Of a stretch of 64,000 bases of DNA, positions 33,685-46,152 are shown piece after piece (position 1 is the first letter of the stretch; each line of letters starts with the position of its first letter). The DNA is from Lolium rigidum (taxonomy: Eukaryota; Streptophyta; Magnoliopsida; Poales; Poaceae). The notes under the pieces are model-generated. The model had not been told where the DNA came from. It made no database searches and was given only the letters and a program-made list of their open reading frames with translations. The translations under genes were made by a program, and so were the position numbers. The stretch covers positions 180,946,017 to 181,010,016 of the forward strand of contig NC_061513.1 of the NCBI RefSeq assembly GCF_022539505.1, written 5' to 3'.

Positions 33685-34481
33685 AGTTGGTATCAGAGCT
33701 CAGGTTGCGGTACCCCACTAGTCCAGCCTGTAGGATAACCTTGCCAACGGACGTTGTGTCTAGTGTCAAAACTATTTTCTAAAATTCGTTGGATAGATCT
33801 GATTAGCTCTGTATTTTTCTCCTTATCTCTGTTCTTTCTCCTCTTACCTTTGCGAGTTTTGATTCTTCTCTCTTATCTGCTTCTCCGAGTCTTAGGTTCT
33901 GACGTGGGTTGGACGATCTATGCCTTCACCTATTAGGACCGATCTCTGAAGATTTTTGACAGAAGAACATCACCGGCGGCTAACCTTCGTCTTCTCCATT
34001 GATGTCATCTATGCCTCTCTGATCTTTCTACAATTCTTTGTTCCTTAGCTCTGTCGAATCTTCGCTGACAATGCTTGTCGATATCGTCAATCAGAATTCT
34101 GGGAGCTGTTACACGACTCTCCTATTCATGTGCAGAGTAATACTTTGAGTGCGGGATGGGCTGATCACCATACTGACTACTCTTATTATTCGCTCCTGTT
34201 ACCTGAATTGGTGGATCCATATGACTGTTACTCCTTCCTTTGTTTCTCCGGAGTCATCATCGTCATCGGAACAATGACTTCTTGTTGGTGGTGTCGACCA
34301 CCCAAGCTGGAGCAAGACTTCTTGTTAGTGGTGTCGAGAAGACCAACACTTCGCCAGAAGAAGGTTCCACGCCAGGTACATGTCAACATCAACATGGCGC
34401 AAGAAGACCCGATAGTTCGCCTCTCTCCCCCATACCTTGAGGTGGAACCTCGGGGCGAGGTTCCTTGTTAGTGGTGTCGTT
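33685..34481 (+). other. Non-coding interior of L
   Basis: 797 bp with no long ORF. The only item near the 3' end is a 25-codon frame from ATG at 34395 to TAG at 34471. A 16-17-bp motif CTTGTTRGTGGTGTCG occurs three times (34281, 34321, 34464), the last abutting the 3' LTR where a polypurine tract is expected. No clear purine tract is seen. Confidence 0.7.
33688..33700 (+). other. Primer binding site, tRNA-iMet type (L)
   Basis: TGGTATCAGAGCT three bases after the LTR end GTCACA, an exact match to the initiator tRNA-Met primer consensus TGGTATCAGAGC. Confidence 0.88.
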
Positions 34482-37400
34482 TGTAACGACCCGGAAAAAC
34501 CCCGTATATTAGTTTTTCTTCGCCGCTCGTTTTTCCGTGTCGTTCCGAAGTCATGAGCATCATGCATATTTTAAATCCCAAAATTATTTTATTAAAACAT
34601 TATTTTATTGCCAAAAGTATTCTCTCCTTTTCATCCCTAAATCAAATCCATATTTTTCTAGTAATTTTCTGGTATCAAAACTATTTTAGAATACTTTAAA
34701 AGCAACTAGAAAATAACAACAAAAACGAGACGAGTTTTTAAACAAAAAAAAAGGGGAGACAAGCCTCCCATCCGGCCAGGCCCAAGTAGGCCCAGCCGGC
34801 GGTTCCTCTCTAGCCCGCTAGGGCAAACCCTAGTTCTCCCCACCCGGCCAACTTCCTCCTCCCCTGGCAATTTTGCAGCCGCCCCCCTCTCTCTCTTTCC
34901 TAAACGCCATCAAGTCCTCCCACCCCTCTCAGCCTCGCTCGAGCCCAAGCCCGAGCCCGACGCTCCTCTCCTCTCGTCCTCTCACCATCCCGCTCGCCCC
35001 GAGCGCTGCTTGCGCGAGCCCAGCGCCGCCTCTCTCCGCAGCGGCCGTGTCGCCCCGACGCGCGGCCTCGTCTCCCCTCGACCTGCTCCGGTCGCCGCCC
35101 CTTCTCAGCACCCGAGCGCGCCGCCGCTCGAGCCCCTGCATCGCAGACGCTCCCTACCTCGTCGCCTGGCCGCCTCTCCCTTTTCGAGCTCGTCCCCGGC
35201 CTCCTCCTGGACGCCCGCAGATGCGCTCCTGCCTCCTTCCGCCAAGCCGCGCCGCCTCGCTGGTGTCCCGCTTCTCCTCGCGTGCGCGCTCGAGCTTTGG
35301 CAGCCGCTCCTGCTGCTCCTCTCCTCGCGGACCCTCTGCGCCTCGCGTGTGCGGCCGCGCGACCCTCCCACCTCGACCTCGTGCTCGTGGACGCGCCTAG
35401 CTCCGCCTCCTCTCGGACCGAGGAGTTCCATCCCCGACGGCGCGCGCCTGTCCCGCGTCGACCTTGCCGGGTCCGGCGCCTCCTTCCGCCTCGAGCTCAT
35501 GGCCGCGTCCCCGCATGTTGACCTCCGAGGATGTGTGTGACACGTCCACGCCCACGAGCTCTCCCAAGTTCTTCTAGGCTGCTGCTGCAAGCACTGTCTC
35601 CACGGGACCGTTTCCATACTTGTTTTCGTTGGTGTCGCTGCTCGTTTGGTTGCGTTGCCGTGAGACATGGAATGCTGGGGATCTATCTGTGAAAGTAATG
35701 CTGGTGCTGCCGTGTTGAAGCTGGTGATGTGCTGAAGTTGGTGCTATGTGTGGAGTGACAACGATGCTACTATCACTCGGGGGTTTCTGTTGCTTTGCGA
35801 TGCTTGCGGATATGGTGTGGTGTTGTGATTCAAGATCTTCTTCACGGACTCCGAACCCGAGGCTGAATACATTTGTCATGGATCTTCAAGTTCATCTTCA
35901 CGGACCCGCGAGATCGAGACCCCGTTTTCATCCTCTTCCTCTTCCTCTTCAATACGACGTCCGCTCTCCGATCCGATGCCGTGAGACCCCATCCTAAACC
36001 TATCCCTATTTTATAAATATGTCATCTATAACTTGTGCATTACCATACATGTTGCATCGCATCGCACATCTCGTGGGTTCGGGTTAAATAGCGATTCACC
36101 TAATAAACAAATATGGAATTGTGCGGGAATTATATATCGTGTCCCGGTTCCATTTAATTTTGCGTAGCTCACCTATGCCTTGTCTTTGCCATGCTAATCC
36201 ACATTTAATATGCGGGGTAGATAAATAACTCGAACCTAATAATTGTTTGTTCGGGATTCCGATCTCGCTTAATCCGGTTAAGTTGCATCGCATCATATTT
36301 GCCATGCCATGCATATTATCTTGATCATGCCGATTCTTCTTCCGTAGTAGTAAGATTGCAAGCATTGTTGTTCCAGCATTTGCTTCTTCCCGGATAGGAT
36401 CACGAAGTGTTGATGTGAGATACGATGAGTTCTCCGACAAGTTCTTCCGCAGCTTTTCACGAGCGAGCCCTCTCTCTTCACCTATTTTACTCTCTCCCTC
36501 GCACTTGCTATCCTTATGTTGCGATTCTTTATCGAGTCACGTGTCCTATCCACTTGTTTACCATAATAATCCTATATGTATCATTCCTTAACCATACCCG
36601 TTGCTTGATGTTTGAGCCTTGCGAGTCGTAGGCGTGTTTAGGATCTGTTGTTTATCTCGATCTGTTATCGGGATATGTTGGGTTGTTGGGAGGTTATCAC
36701 ATGCTATATCATTTGTTGGAGATACACATGCTTTACTTTATTGTTAACAACTAAAATTGTAAGCAGAGGCATCGCGTGAGCCCCTTTGCGAAAGCATCGG
36801 AACTTTGACTCGCTAATGTCCCCTAGGACCCGAGTTCTTGTTATCTCGTTCCGAGATTGAGCGCTCTACCCATGCGTGGGGACGATTATTGGGACCCCCC
36901 TCACCCATTACCTTTTCTCAAGTCAGTTGAAAAGGGGGCCACAACCTTGGTTTTATCTGCCTATGCCATGTATGCCATGCTTTACTTCCTGTTGCCTTCG
37001 GGTGTTTACTTCCTGTTGCCTTCGGGTGTTTACTTCCTGTTGCCTTCGGGTGTTTATATTCTGTACTGTACCTTGCGGGACGTTTAGCGAAGCGTGTGGT
37101 TCGCACGCCTAGCCGCCGGCGCAAACCTCTGAGTCCGCTTCGGAGTACGGCCGGACTTCGTCACGGGTAGCTTAGTCGGGTGGCCCCCCTAGACTTTCTT
37201 GTTGAACTGGGAACGGTCTTGTTGTGAGACATCCACCTGTCGTAAGTGGGTCGAGCATGCGTATAGTTACATTTGGGCAACCCCTGCAGGGTGTACATCT
37301 TATCGATAAGCCGTGTCCGCGGTTATGGACGACTTGGAATTGTATAGCTTGATCATAGAACAACTTACACCGTTATCTTGTTGCTAATAATCTGATAATA

Positions 37401-38168
37401 ACTTGCGTAGTAATATAGCATTACTATAACGGCTACCTAATAAAACTTGTCCACCGTTGAGTGCCTTTTACATTGCCTCTTCGCAATTGTTGGAGGGGAT
37501 ATGTGTAATCGGCTGGGTTATGTTTGTGTAGTATTTTACCTGTTACCTTATGCGCTCTCTTATCTTATCTGAGTAGACGGATGTTGTAGTGTGTCTCTAT
37601 TGGTTATAGTTTTGCTGCCGCTAAACCTACCATATAGCCCCAGGCGATATATATTTATACTCGCTCGGCGAGCATAGCCATTTCCGGTCTCGCTAAGTAC
37701 GTGCCGGAGTTCGTTCCTTGGTACTTACTCTCGCCTTTTCCCTTTCTCTTTTGCTTCCTTCCTTTTGTCGGCAACCGATGGCCCGACTTTGACAGGTACG
37801 AGATGACGACGTTAGCAAGGTTACCCTTCCGGCTTGGCCTGGGCAGGGTTATGGACGCCACTGGTTATCTTCAGGACTCTTAGCCCAATTTGTATCTTGT
37901 CCGTACTCGGACGTATTCGATCTTCTGTATGATTTGGATCTTTGTATTGTATATTTGTATCTTGGCTCGTTGGAGTCGTTGTTGTAATATATGTATCTTG
38001 TGGGCTCTATTGTAATCCTGTTGTAATGTTACCGCTCGTGTTAATTCCTCTGGCATCACGTGTGTGATTCGTCGCGCACGTCGTGTCGGAGGGCGTCTCA
38101 GAATCGATACCGTGCGGATTTCGGCGGGATCGCTGGAATCCTCAGGGTACCGGTTCCGGGGCGTCACA
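34482..38168 (+). repeat. 3' LTR of L
   Basis: 3687 bp, the same ends as the 5' LTR and nearly identical. Many of the small differences are single-base indels at CG dinucleotides (for example CTCG versus CTG). Site II/telobox motifs are at 34778-34797 and 34825-34833; the 24-bp triple repeat is at about 36983-37057. Confidence 0.93.
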
Positions 38169-38355
38169 CACATGGATGGGGGAAACATGGCTGGTTGATG
38201 TAGAGGCGTCGGTGGTGATGGCGGCGATGATCTCCTCCAATTCCCCGTCCCGGTGGAGTGCCAGAACGGAGACTTCTGGCTCCCGAGACGGAGTTTCGCG
38301 ATGTGGCGGCGTTCTGGAGGGTTTACGGCGACTTCGACTTCTCCCCGTGCGTTTT
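38169..38355 (-). repeat. K: LTR of the E3 family, resumed after L
   Basis: It begins with the duplicated CACAT and continues as the reverse complement of E3 LTR positions about 8030 down to 7850. It is lost at gap 3. Confidence 0.83.
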
Positions 38356-38455
38356 NNNNNNNNNNNNNNNNNNNNNNNNNNNNNNNNNNNNNNNNNNNNN
38401 NNNNNNNNNNNNNNNNNNNNNNNNNNNNNNNNNNNNNNNNNNNNNNNNNNNNNNN
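38356..38455. other. Assembly gap 3 (100 N)
   Basis: Exactly 100 N between the K LTR and a BARE1/Angela-type LTR end. Confidence 0.99.
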
Positions 38456-38747
38456 TGGAACGGGAGGTGGACGTCGTCTTCATCAACAACCGAACGTGTG
38501 ACCGAGTACGGAGGTGCCGCCCGTTTGTGGCACCGGAACCGATCGTGATCAAGATCTTCTACGCGCTTTTGCAAGCGGCAAGTGAACGTCTACCGCAGCA
38601 ACAAGAGCCTCATCTTGTAGGCTTTGGAATCTCTTCAAGGGTGAGACTCGATACCCCTCGTTGCTACCGTCTTCTAGATTGCATCTTGGCTTGGATTGCG
38701 TGTTCGCGGTAGGAAAATTTTTGTTTTCTATGCAACGTTATCCTACA
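38456..38747 (+). repeat. 3' end of a BARE1/Angela/WIS-type Copia LTR
   Basis: The text from 'accgatcgtgatcaagatcttctacgcg'-like sequence to 'tgttttctatgcaacgtta' and CCTACA is the known 3' end of this LTR family. The 5' part is lost in gap 3. Confidence 0.78.
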
Positions 38748-39395
38748 ATATCTCCAACACCTTCTTCCGCCCCTTCGGTGCCATCGCTGTCGGCTTTGCG
38801 TGGTCGAGAACACGGAAGACAACCTCCGATCGATTTGGTGTCGTGGAAATTTTGCGATCCAAGTCTCCTTTGGTTTGGGGATTAAAAGGCCCCTCCGTCG
38901 CCTCTCCTACTTCGTGTTGGGGATGGACTCCCCACACTCCTTCCTTCTCCGCGTGTCGCGTGACACGCCTGGTCTGTCGTAGCGCCCTCCGGCGATCCGC
39001 TGGACTCTCGTAAGGTGGCGGCGGAAGCGGTAGGGCAAAATCTCCCACGTCGCCAGAGCCTTACCTAAACAGAGTTGACTTTTTTGGTCTTTTCCGTACT
39101 GTTTCCTCGAGAAATTCTGATAATTGCTGAACAGTTTAGCATTTCCTAAACCATTTAGGTACTGTAGAAGAGCTAATTTCTTCTCTTCAATAGTTTCTTG
39201 ATACGTATCCTATTTATTTTCCTGCTTGGTGTTACCTTAGATTACTTCCTTTCCTTTTAACAAGAAGTGCTACCGGTTACCAGTGGTAGGTGTGATTCCT
39301 TTAGTTTTTTTTTTTTTTTTGCTCCCCGTTAGTGTTCTAGAAATATCTAGCGGGTAGGCCCCATGTACTGTGGCTTGGTCTGATCTTTGTCTTAC
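38748..39395. other. Low-copy spacer
   Basis: No gene recognised. GC-rich at 38760-39060, then AT-rich with a T run (39309-39319). Confidence 0.45.
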
Positions 39396-39575
39396 CCTTG
39401 CACCGTTTTGACCGAATAATCCAGAAGGCTCTCAACGCCCCTCGATTTCTTTCTCCCACAGTCAGAACGCAATTCCTATTGAATCCTAGCCGAGCACATC
39501 GACGGAAGAGGCGGTGGCGGCCGCGGCCTCAGCGCCGCCCACCCCTCGATTTACGCTGGGAAAGCAGTCTTCTAT

Positions 39576-39790
39576 GGCGTCTGACCACAGCAGCGGAGGC
39601 GGAGCACGGAGGGATCGGAAGAAGCTGCCAGCATCGCGAATTTCCAGATGATGTATATGAGGGCAACGGGAAGGGGATACACGAGGTCTTCGACACCAGC
39701 GCTGACCCCAACTTGCGCGAGTTAGACGGTCGCACGGGGATGCATATCCCCCTGTGTCCTGTGAGGAGCACGCACTGGTCATACAGCTGC
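39576..39790 (+). pseudogene. Ankyrin-repeat fragment, integrin-linked-kinase/VIK-like, frameshifted
   Basis: A possible start MASDHSSGGGARRDRKK (39576) is followed in a second frame by ANFQMMYM and in a third by TSADPNLRELDGRTGMHI. Then, again shifted, EEHALVIQLLLERAE. The ADPN-RDxDGRTAxHI...VxLLLERGA order is the ankyrin-repeat pattern of plant ankyrin-kinase (ILK/VIK) N-termini, which bind partner receptors or kinases. At least three frameshifts within 200 bp and no kinase domain nearby indicate a dead gene fragment, possibly carried by a Helitron or retro-copy. The identification rests on motif memory only. Confidence 0.5.
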
Positions 39791-40881
39791 TCCTCGAGCG
39801 GGCAGAGTGTTGGCCGTCAAGGTTCTTCTGCAGTTGCCCCTTTACACACGCGTCCCGCTGCTGCTTCTCTTCCTGTACGCGTGCATAACTGATTTTTTCT
39901 TTGTATCCTTGTGCCTGTTGCTACCTGTTATCTATGATTGTCGCTGCTGCAGCCCCTCTCTCTACTATTGCTCCTCGTGCCAGATGTTGCTCCGTCCTCT
40001 CCCCTGGTGAGTATGCCCGTACAGATCCTCTATCTTTCTGTATCTACTTGTGTGTGAGCTAATGCCTTCTACCTGTTCGAGTTTATGATCATAAGAAATA
40101 AAACTATTTGTTTCAAGTTTTTTTTTGTGGGATTCAGAGCACATTGGTAATATAATGCGAGTACGACTGGTTCGAGATTTTGTGTTAATTTTGATTTGGT
40201 GACTTTCGTCTTGCTGTATGGTTCGGTGCAGATACCGTGGTGTGGTGCTGATGCACAATTGGGGATTTATGTTATTTGGTTTTTCTATCTTTGTTGGTTA
40301 CTTTAGTTGATATGGATAAATCTGAATATGAGTACATATTTGTACGTAATTAAAAGGCAGAATAACCAGGTGAATTGAAAATTGTTGTTTCTGTAGTCCA
40401 CAACTCCACATGCATTATCTGTTACGTTCCTAGAGGCTAAAATTTTGTACACTTGCAGTTAGTTTTTGTTTGAACATGGTGCCCTTTTGTGCAGGATTTT
40501 CTGTTCAGTCATTTTCTTACAGACGAGAGCTAATTTCCAATGCTTTAACGACATCATTGTTGAAGTTCAGTCTATTGTGATTTTTGTTGTATAATGGAGT
40601 ACCTGCTATATTTTCTTTTAACAAAACAATACTTGGTTTATGCATGTATCACTCAATCTGTTCTAATAAACATACATCATCATGTTCCTGCTTCTCTAGA
40701 TGATTTGGAGTCTATCGGAGTATATGAGAAATAGGAGAAGAAACCATTCACAAATCTATCCTATAGGAGCGTCAAGCTCTCTTTTATTTTGCAGTGCGAT
40801 ATGCAGCTGCCAGGAGATGTCTCTTGTGGCATAATAGATGATTAGGACAATAAAATCATTTGAATTGTGATTTTTTTTCAG

Positions 40882-42392
40882 GTTTATACTCTGATTGTGA
40901 ATCCATAGGCACCTTTGTGGAGGTTATGGCAGCAGATGTAAGATTCGCATTCTGTTCGATTTGCTTATATAGGGCAATGAGGACTCACGATCAAAACAAC
41001 ATTTTATGCTTGATTCTAAATAAAATTTTCAGTTGCCCAATGGAATACAATTAGTATTCAGTTCAGTAGTTCAGTTGTTCCTTCCATGAAACTTAATACA
41101 ATTACTAAATGTCTTGTCAGAAAAATGATTTTTTTTTCTATTTAGACGGCAGTAGTTGGTGTAAGGATTAGTTTCTTTTCTCCTCTTCCATGTTACTATA
41201 TTAGGAACTAGGAAGGAACGCCTTCCCCTCCATACCACTATCCACACAACAGCCATTGGCTTCGGCCTGTGTCTTTCCGAATCACCATTGTCATTCCAGT
41301 TCTGCACCTAATTCCATTTTCTCCTCGACGCTTTATAGCCTTCCCAATCTGCCGCGTCCAGCAACGGCCTTGGTCGTCCTCTCATGGTCTCGTGCCGTCC
41401 TCTTTGTTGAGTTTCTATAGGACGATGTTAAGTATTTCTTGCAGATAGATCAATTAAAATAATTGCTTGCAGCTTGGCTATTTATGACTATCCATACTGT
41501 AGATTGGTTCTTAATAATTTTGGAGTTGCTATGATGATTTTAACTTCTCACTGTACCTGATTCCAATGTTGGAAGCCTTGCAGCCATCTTCACCATAAGA
41601 GATTCCCCCTTTTTTTATTTTTTCCCTATTTGTTATCTCATACTCCGTGTTGATTATCTACAGATGGATCTTGTGATGATAAATCGTATGACGGAATGCA
41701 TGCAACCTCAAACTGTGGAAGATGTGGTCTGTTGGCCTAAATTTCAGGTAACTCACGCTCATCTACTAATGTTCTAACAATGAATCAAATGATTGCTGCT
41801 ATTTTTCCTTGATTATTTTTGCTCATTCATGGCAGAACAATGCTCATTTTGAAAAACAGGTACATTAAAGCCTGTGTAACTGAACTGGAGAGAACCATGT
41901 CCTTATAACGGTACAACAACTATGCCATGTACAGGGATATTATCTACTGTCAAAAAAATCTAGCTATAATAGATCTTGATGTCAATTCAGCTTTTGTTTG
42001 ACACCCTGTACATGCCGAGTCCATGTTCCTTAGGGAAATATAAATGAACTAAATTGGGTAGCCCAAAATTAGTTTAGCCTCAGATTCCGAGAACAAGAAG
42101 GTTGGTTAGGTTAGAGATCAAGGTTCTTATGAACATAATATATTCATATGAAGTCGTCGCTGCAAACTATTACACAGAATTTTATTTATTGGTTGTAGCT
42201 TTCCTATGCATCTAGGAGGAGACCGGTGAGGCGGAATTAGAGCCCGAACTGCACAAGGTTTCGGGACATCTTTTCATTGAGGTTAAGGTCAATATACATT
42301 TTTAGCTATTTTGTGAATATTTGGTACACCGCTAATCGTATTTTTTTTACTTCCTAACTCAGTTATTACTTTTGATGAAGGACGAAAGCTGA
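40882..42392 (+). CDS. Possible multi-exon gene or gene fragment, unrecognised product
   Basis: Five successive exon-like segments have AG/GT borders and compatible phase. They are 40882-40937 (GLYSDCESIGTFVEVMAAD), 41664-41747 (28 codons, starts MDLVMINRMTEC), 41836-41859 (8 codons), 42216-42287 (24 codons, EETGEAELEPELHK...) and 42381-42392 (DES-stop). A further upstream exon could end at 40006 (phase also fits). The joined frame is open and reads like real protein, but I cannot name the family. The introns are AT-rich as in grasses. It lies just left of a Helitron terminus. It may be the 3' end of a low-copy gene, a chimeric transcript with the ankyrin fragment, or chance. Confidence 0.35.
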
Positions 42393-42597
42393 AAAGGAGC
42401 TCATATTAATATCGTTCCAAATTAAATTCCTTTGATGTATGTGTTGTTTAAAAAATTGTTATTCTCATCATTGATATCATATCCAAGTATGCATTACTGT
42501 CTGTTCCAAGGTGGGACATGCTTGTGACAGGCTACGTGCCTGCCAATTCCAGATAAGTATTGACTAGCAATGTATGGGCGCGGCGGCACGCCGCGCC

Positions 42598-45500
42598 GAC
42601 TATGTAATACGATGGTTCTAATATTTTTAAGACCATACTTGGATATTTCTTTGTTAAAAAATAAGCTCTAAGATAGTTGGTGATGAAATCTGATACATCA
42701 TAAACTGAAATTATGTGCATAAAAGGTTGATCTTAAGGATCAAGTAAATTAGCGAGCAGAATTCCAACTGGTTAGAGATAACAAGAGTATGACAACAACT
42801 GATACAAAAGGTAATTAGAAAAAGATGATTCCGCAACTTTCTATGCCTATGGCATCTGAGAAGCTAATAGACTGAAATGAGAGCTAGCTTTTAACTTGTG
42901 GTTTAGCACTCTTTTCATCATGGTTTTGTACGCTCGGTCATCTTCTCTTGAGGTTTTCTAAAACATGCCTTCTTTAAATACAACCCTATTTGTTGTATAC
43001 CACAACTTACTCTAGACGCTGTTGCAAAACATGAACGTTTTTTGTTGTCACACCAGTAACTTGACTGGGTATTCATTCTCACATCCCCTCTAGTTTGGAT
43101 TGAACTCCAAAATAGGAATTGTTACTGGCAACCATTCCTTGCATTCAAATGTAAATATTATTACCCATGAGTGCAAAAGGCAAAACTTCCGAGCATAGCT
43201 TATTATAAGTCACAGCAACACAAAAAATAATCATATCTAAAAGATATGATGCCTCCTAGCATGCTCTCTTTCCACACATGTATAACTGATAACTATGATT
43301 ATTTAGTATCAATACAACATGTTACACACCCTGTCAGCTCTATGTAACAAAGGATACAAAATATAAGAATACAACGATGATGTGAAAGCCTGAGCAAAGC
43401 AAAAACATTGACGCCCCACTTTTCACCCTTGAAATTACTCATAGAAAAAGGAACATGAGAAAAACCAATACACTGAATAAAAGCACACTTCTCACATATT
43501 AATAGAATGATCCATAGTTTAAAACTGCTCATGTTCTTAACATAAAGGCATACCTCTAGGCATGCATGACTTTATAATTCACCTGAAGCCACCATGCAAA
43601 ATGAAAGACAGAGTATAGTATTTACTACTTACTGGTAGTAAAATAGAATAGAAGACCATATACAGCAAAAAACTGAAAATAATCATGAGTGAAGAAACTC
43701 AACAAAATGATCAAAATTAATAGTCCATTCATGGAAAAAAAATACTTAGGACAGTAAAAAAGAAGTGCCGCGGCAAGAAGTATCAACTCTCAAATTCCTA
43801 AGTGGCATAAGTTTCTAAGTATTTCATAAGCACATAGACCATAACATGTGGTTCTCCGGAAATGAACATCTAATAGAAAATACGATATTTGCAAATGTTA
43901 GGAACTTGTTTTATCATGGAATGGATGGTGTATTATTATATTTTGTCAGTAAATAATGCAGAGCATTATAGAAAGGGCACACCAATTCAGTTAAACGGAT
44001 AGAAATTAAATCCCTGAACCCAACAATAAAACCTCAACTACAATCTAGTTGTTTTGCAGCACCATATCGGTACATCGATCTAGAAAAGTAATAATGCTAT
44101 CAACTATCACTGAATTATCAGTTCCTGATACCCAAACTTGCCAATATATATTGCACATGTACAGTGCAAACACCTAGCTTCAGATGATTTCTATTTTTTT
44201 GCCAAACAGATATACTACCACTTTCAAAGAGAGGTATACGGTGGTCATAGATTTCGTGTATGTCAACTCAGACCCAACGTTTATCGTTGTTTAATGCTTA
44301 GCGATGTGCAGTAACTCTATGCACTCGCCGTTAAAATTTCAGGTTTATATCCACAACTCGAAGGCAGCACAACCGAACAGAAAATAAACAATCAGGTCTT
44401 CCTTATAGCTCAACTGCTTGTCTCTATAGGTCCTAGTCGGTAAGATTTATACGTAAGATTTGTTGCTAGTATTTTAGACTAAATCAGCAGCGGCCAAGAA
44501 AATAAAAGAAACAGAGGATGAGCAGCAAAAGAAGAGCAGGTCCATGGTGGTTGGCCGACCCGAGGAGGAGGCTCCTTTCCTCGTCCCCCGAGGAGGGTGG
44601 GTCGGAAGAATTTAAGCCGAGGAGGCCCACCCGAGCGCTTCCATCTCCATCGCAACACTGCCCTAGAGCAGCACTTCCCCATAGTTCCTCTACACGGGCA
44701 CACTCCACAGCCCGGAGACCACCATGACTATGAGCAGTGCTCCAAGCCCCTTCCTGGCCCATGACACCTGCGGCACATCGACAACCGTCAGTATGATGTC
44801 CTCCTGAGCGGCAAACTAATTTTGGATCCGACTGCAAGGTACAAAAAAGACAATATCACCATCAAAGGTCACTGGAATTAACCTCTATTGTGCTCTAAAA
44901 AAGCTAGTGACATACCAGGAATGCTAAAAGGAACGTGATCAAAGCATTTAGAAGATATTGACATAGAAAAATGGGGCGTTCTCATACTGAAGTACTTTTT
45001 TTGTGCCTCAACATTTCGATTCATGTCATTATTTCAAAACCTGTACATATATATATATAACGTTGTGGCAATCTGTATCCACATGAATCTTTTTTTCTTA
45101 ACAAAGATGCAAAAGCAACCTTGCCTTATCTAAACCTAAAAAAGGGGAAACTATTTATGAATGGATGCATTGAATCAAAAAGGTGGTTGCATAGGATAGG
45201 CACTCACACGTTATCCATATTTGACAGGTGTTTTCTGTCCAAAGCTGAGCAGAAATAATGAGGCATTTTCATGCGTTTTCATTGTAGCAAAAACTGGACC
45301 ATTTTTTAAATAGAAACGGAAATATCCTAATCCGGCAAGTCTCCAATATTATGTTAATCAAAATTTATCGAGGTAAGTTATAAACTGTTCTATATCTAAA
45401 CTTGACTCGACAGTCATTTATATAGTTTGGTTGTCGAAACTGAACACTGGAATCATATTGCATAAAAAGAAGAATTCTCAGTGCACGCCTCACAAGAGGT

Positions 45501-46152
45501 ATGCTAACCTTCTTTTCGGGGAAATGCAAAGCTAAATAGCAATTTCTCCATTTATCTGCTCTCTATAGTTTCCATCCAAACCTAAAACTCACAGAATATA
45601 CAATAGCAGTGAATGTGTGTGTGTCATTACTGGAACATGGAGGGTTTAGGAGATTATCTCATATAGCTAGAACATCCAGAATAAAAAAAGAAAGTTTAAG
45701 TAATTAGTTAATTAAGCAATGAAAGGCATGTTTGGCAATTTATTTTCTGGATGACTTATGCAGATATAAGTATATATAAGGAATACATGATGAAAGGTAC
45801 GTACGTGAGTATGAATAAAAGCAAGACTGCTATTAAGCTGTAAGTACTTAGTTGTATATAAGGTTAAATAATTGGAGTCGACATGACATTAACATGAAGC
45901 AGGACTAATGGCTTCTTTTATATTTATTTTCCATGTTTATTATGGCCAACATTAACAATTATGAAAGGGATTTATCTGATGAATGCATAGCACGCAGGGT
46001 GAAAATTAGATCAGCATGTACCCAGCTGATCGGTAACTAATGTTGATTGATCAAGGTGGTATAAAAGGAGTGAGATGGTAGGATGATGCTAAAAAGAGTA
46101 AAACCCTTTTATTTTTGCAAGCCAATATTTAGAAGCATCGGAAATTCAATTC
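42598..46152. other. AT-rich interior without a recognised gene
   Basis: No domain-bearing ORF. A small GC-rich island at about 44500-44760 has overlapping open frames on both strands (likely by composition). Short AT runs at about 45050. Confidence 0.45.

Larger units (their letters stand above)
30006..38168 (+). mobile_element. Element L: intact large retrotransposon derivative (LARD-like) with giant LTRs
   Basis: Two LTRs of 3679 and 3687 bp (30006-33684, 34482-38168) start TGTAACGACCCGG and end GGGGCGTCACA. They flank only 797 bp of interior. A 5-bp target duplication CACAT (30001-30005, 38169-38173) and continuation of the K LTR on both sides prove a complete insertion. The primer site is of tRNA-iMet type (33688-33700). 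The interior has no gag or pol. LARDs such as barley Sukkula are known to have long LTRs around a non-coding interior, but their interiors are several kb, so this ratio is extreme. Strand is assigned from the primer site. Confidence 0.92.

Noticed and set aside
39309..39320. T run and other simple runs (45050 AT repeat)
   Set aside because: Short homopolymer or dinucleotide runs without insertion hallmarks.
44484..44837. 117-codon minus-strand frame inside the putative Helitron
   Set aside because: No recognisable domain, overlapping open frames, GC-rich local composition.
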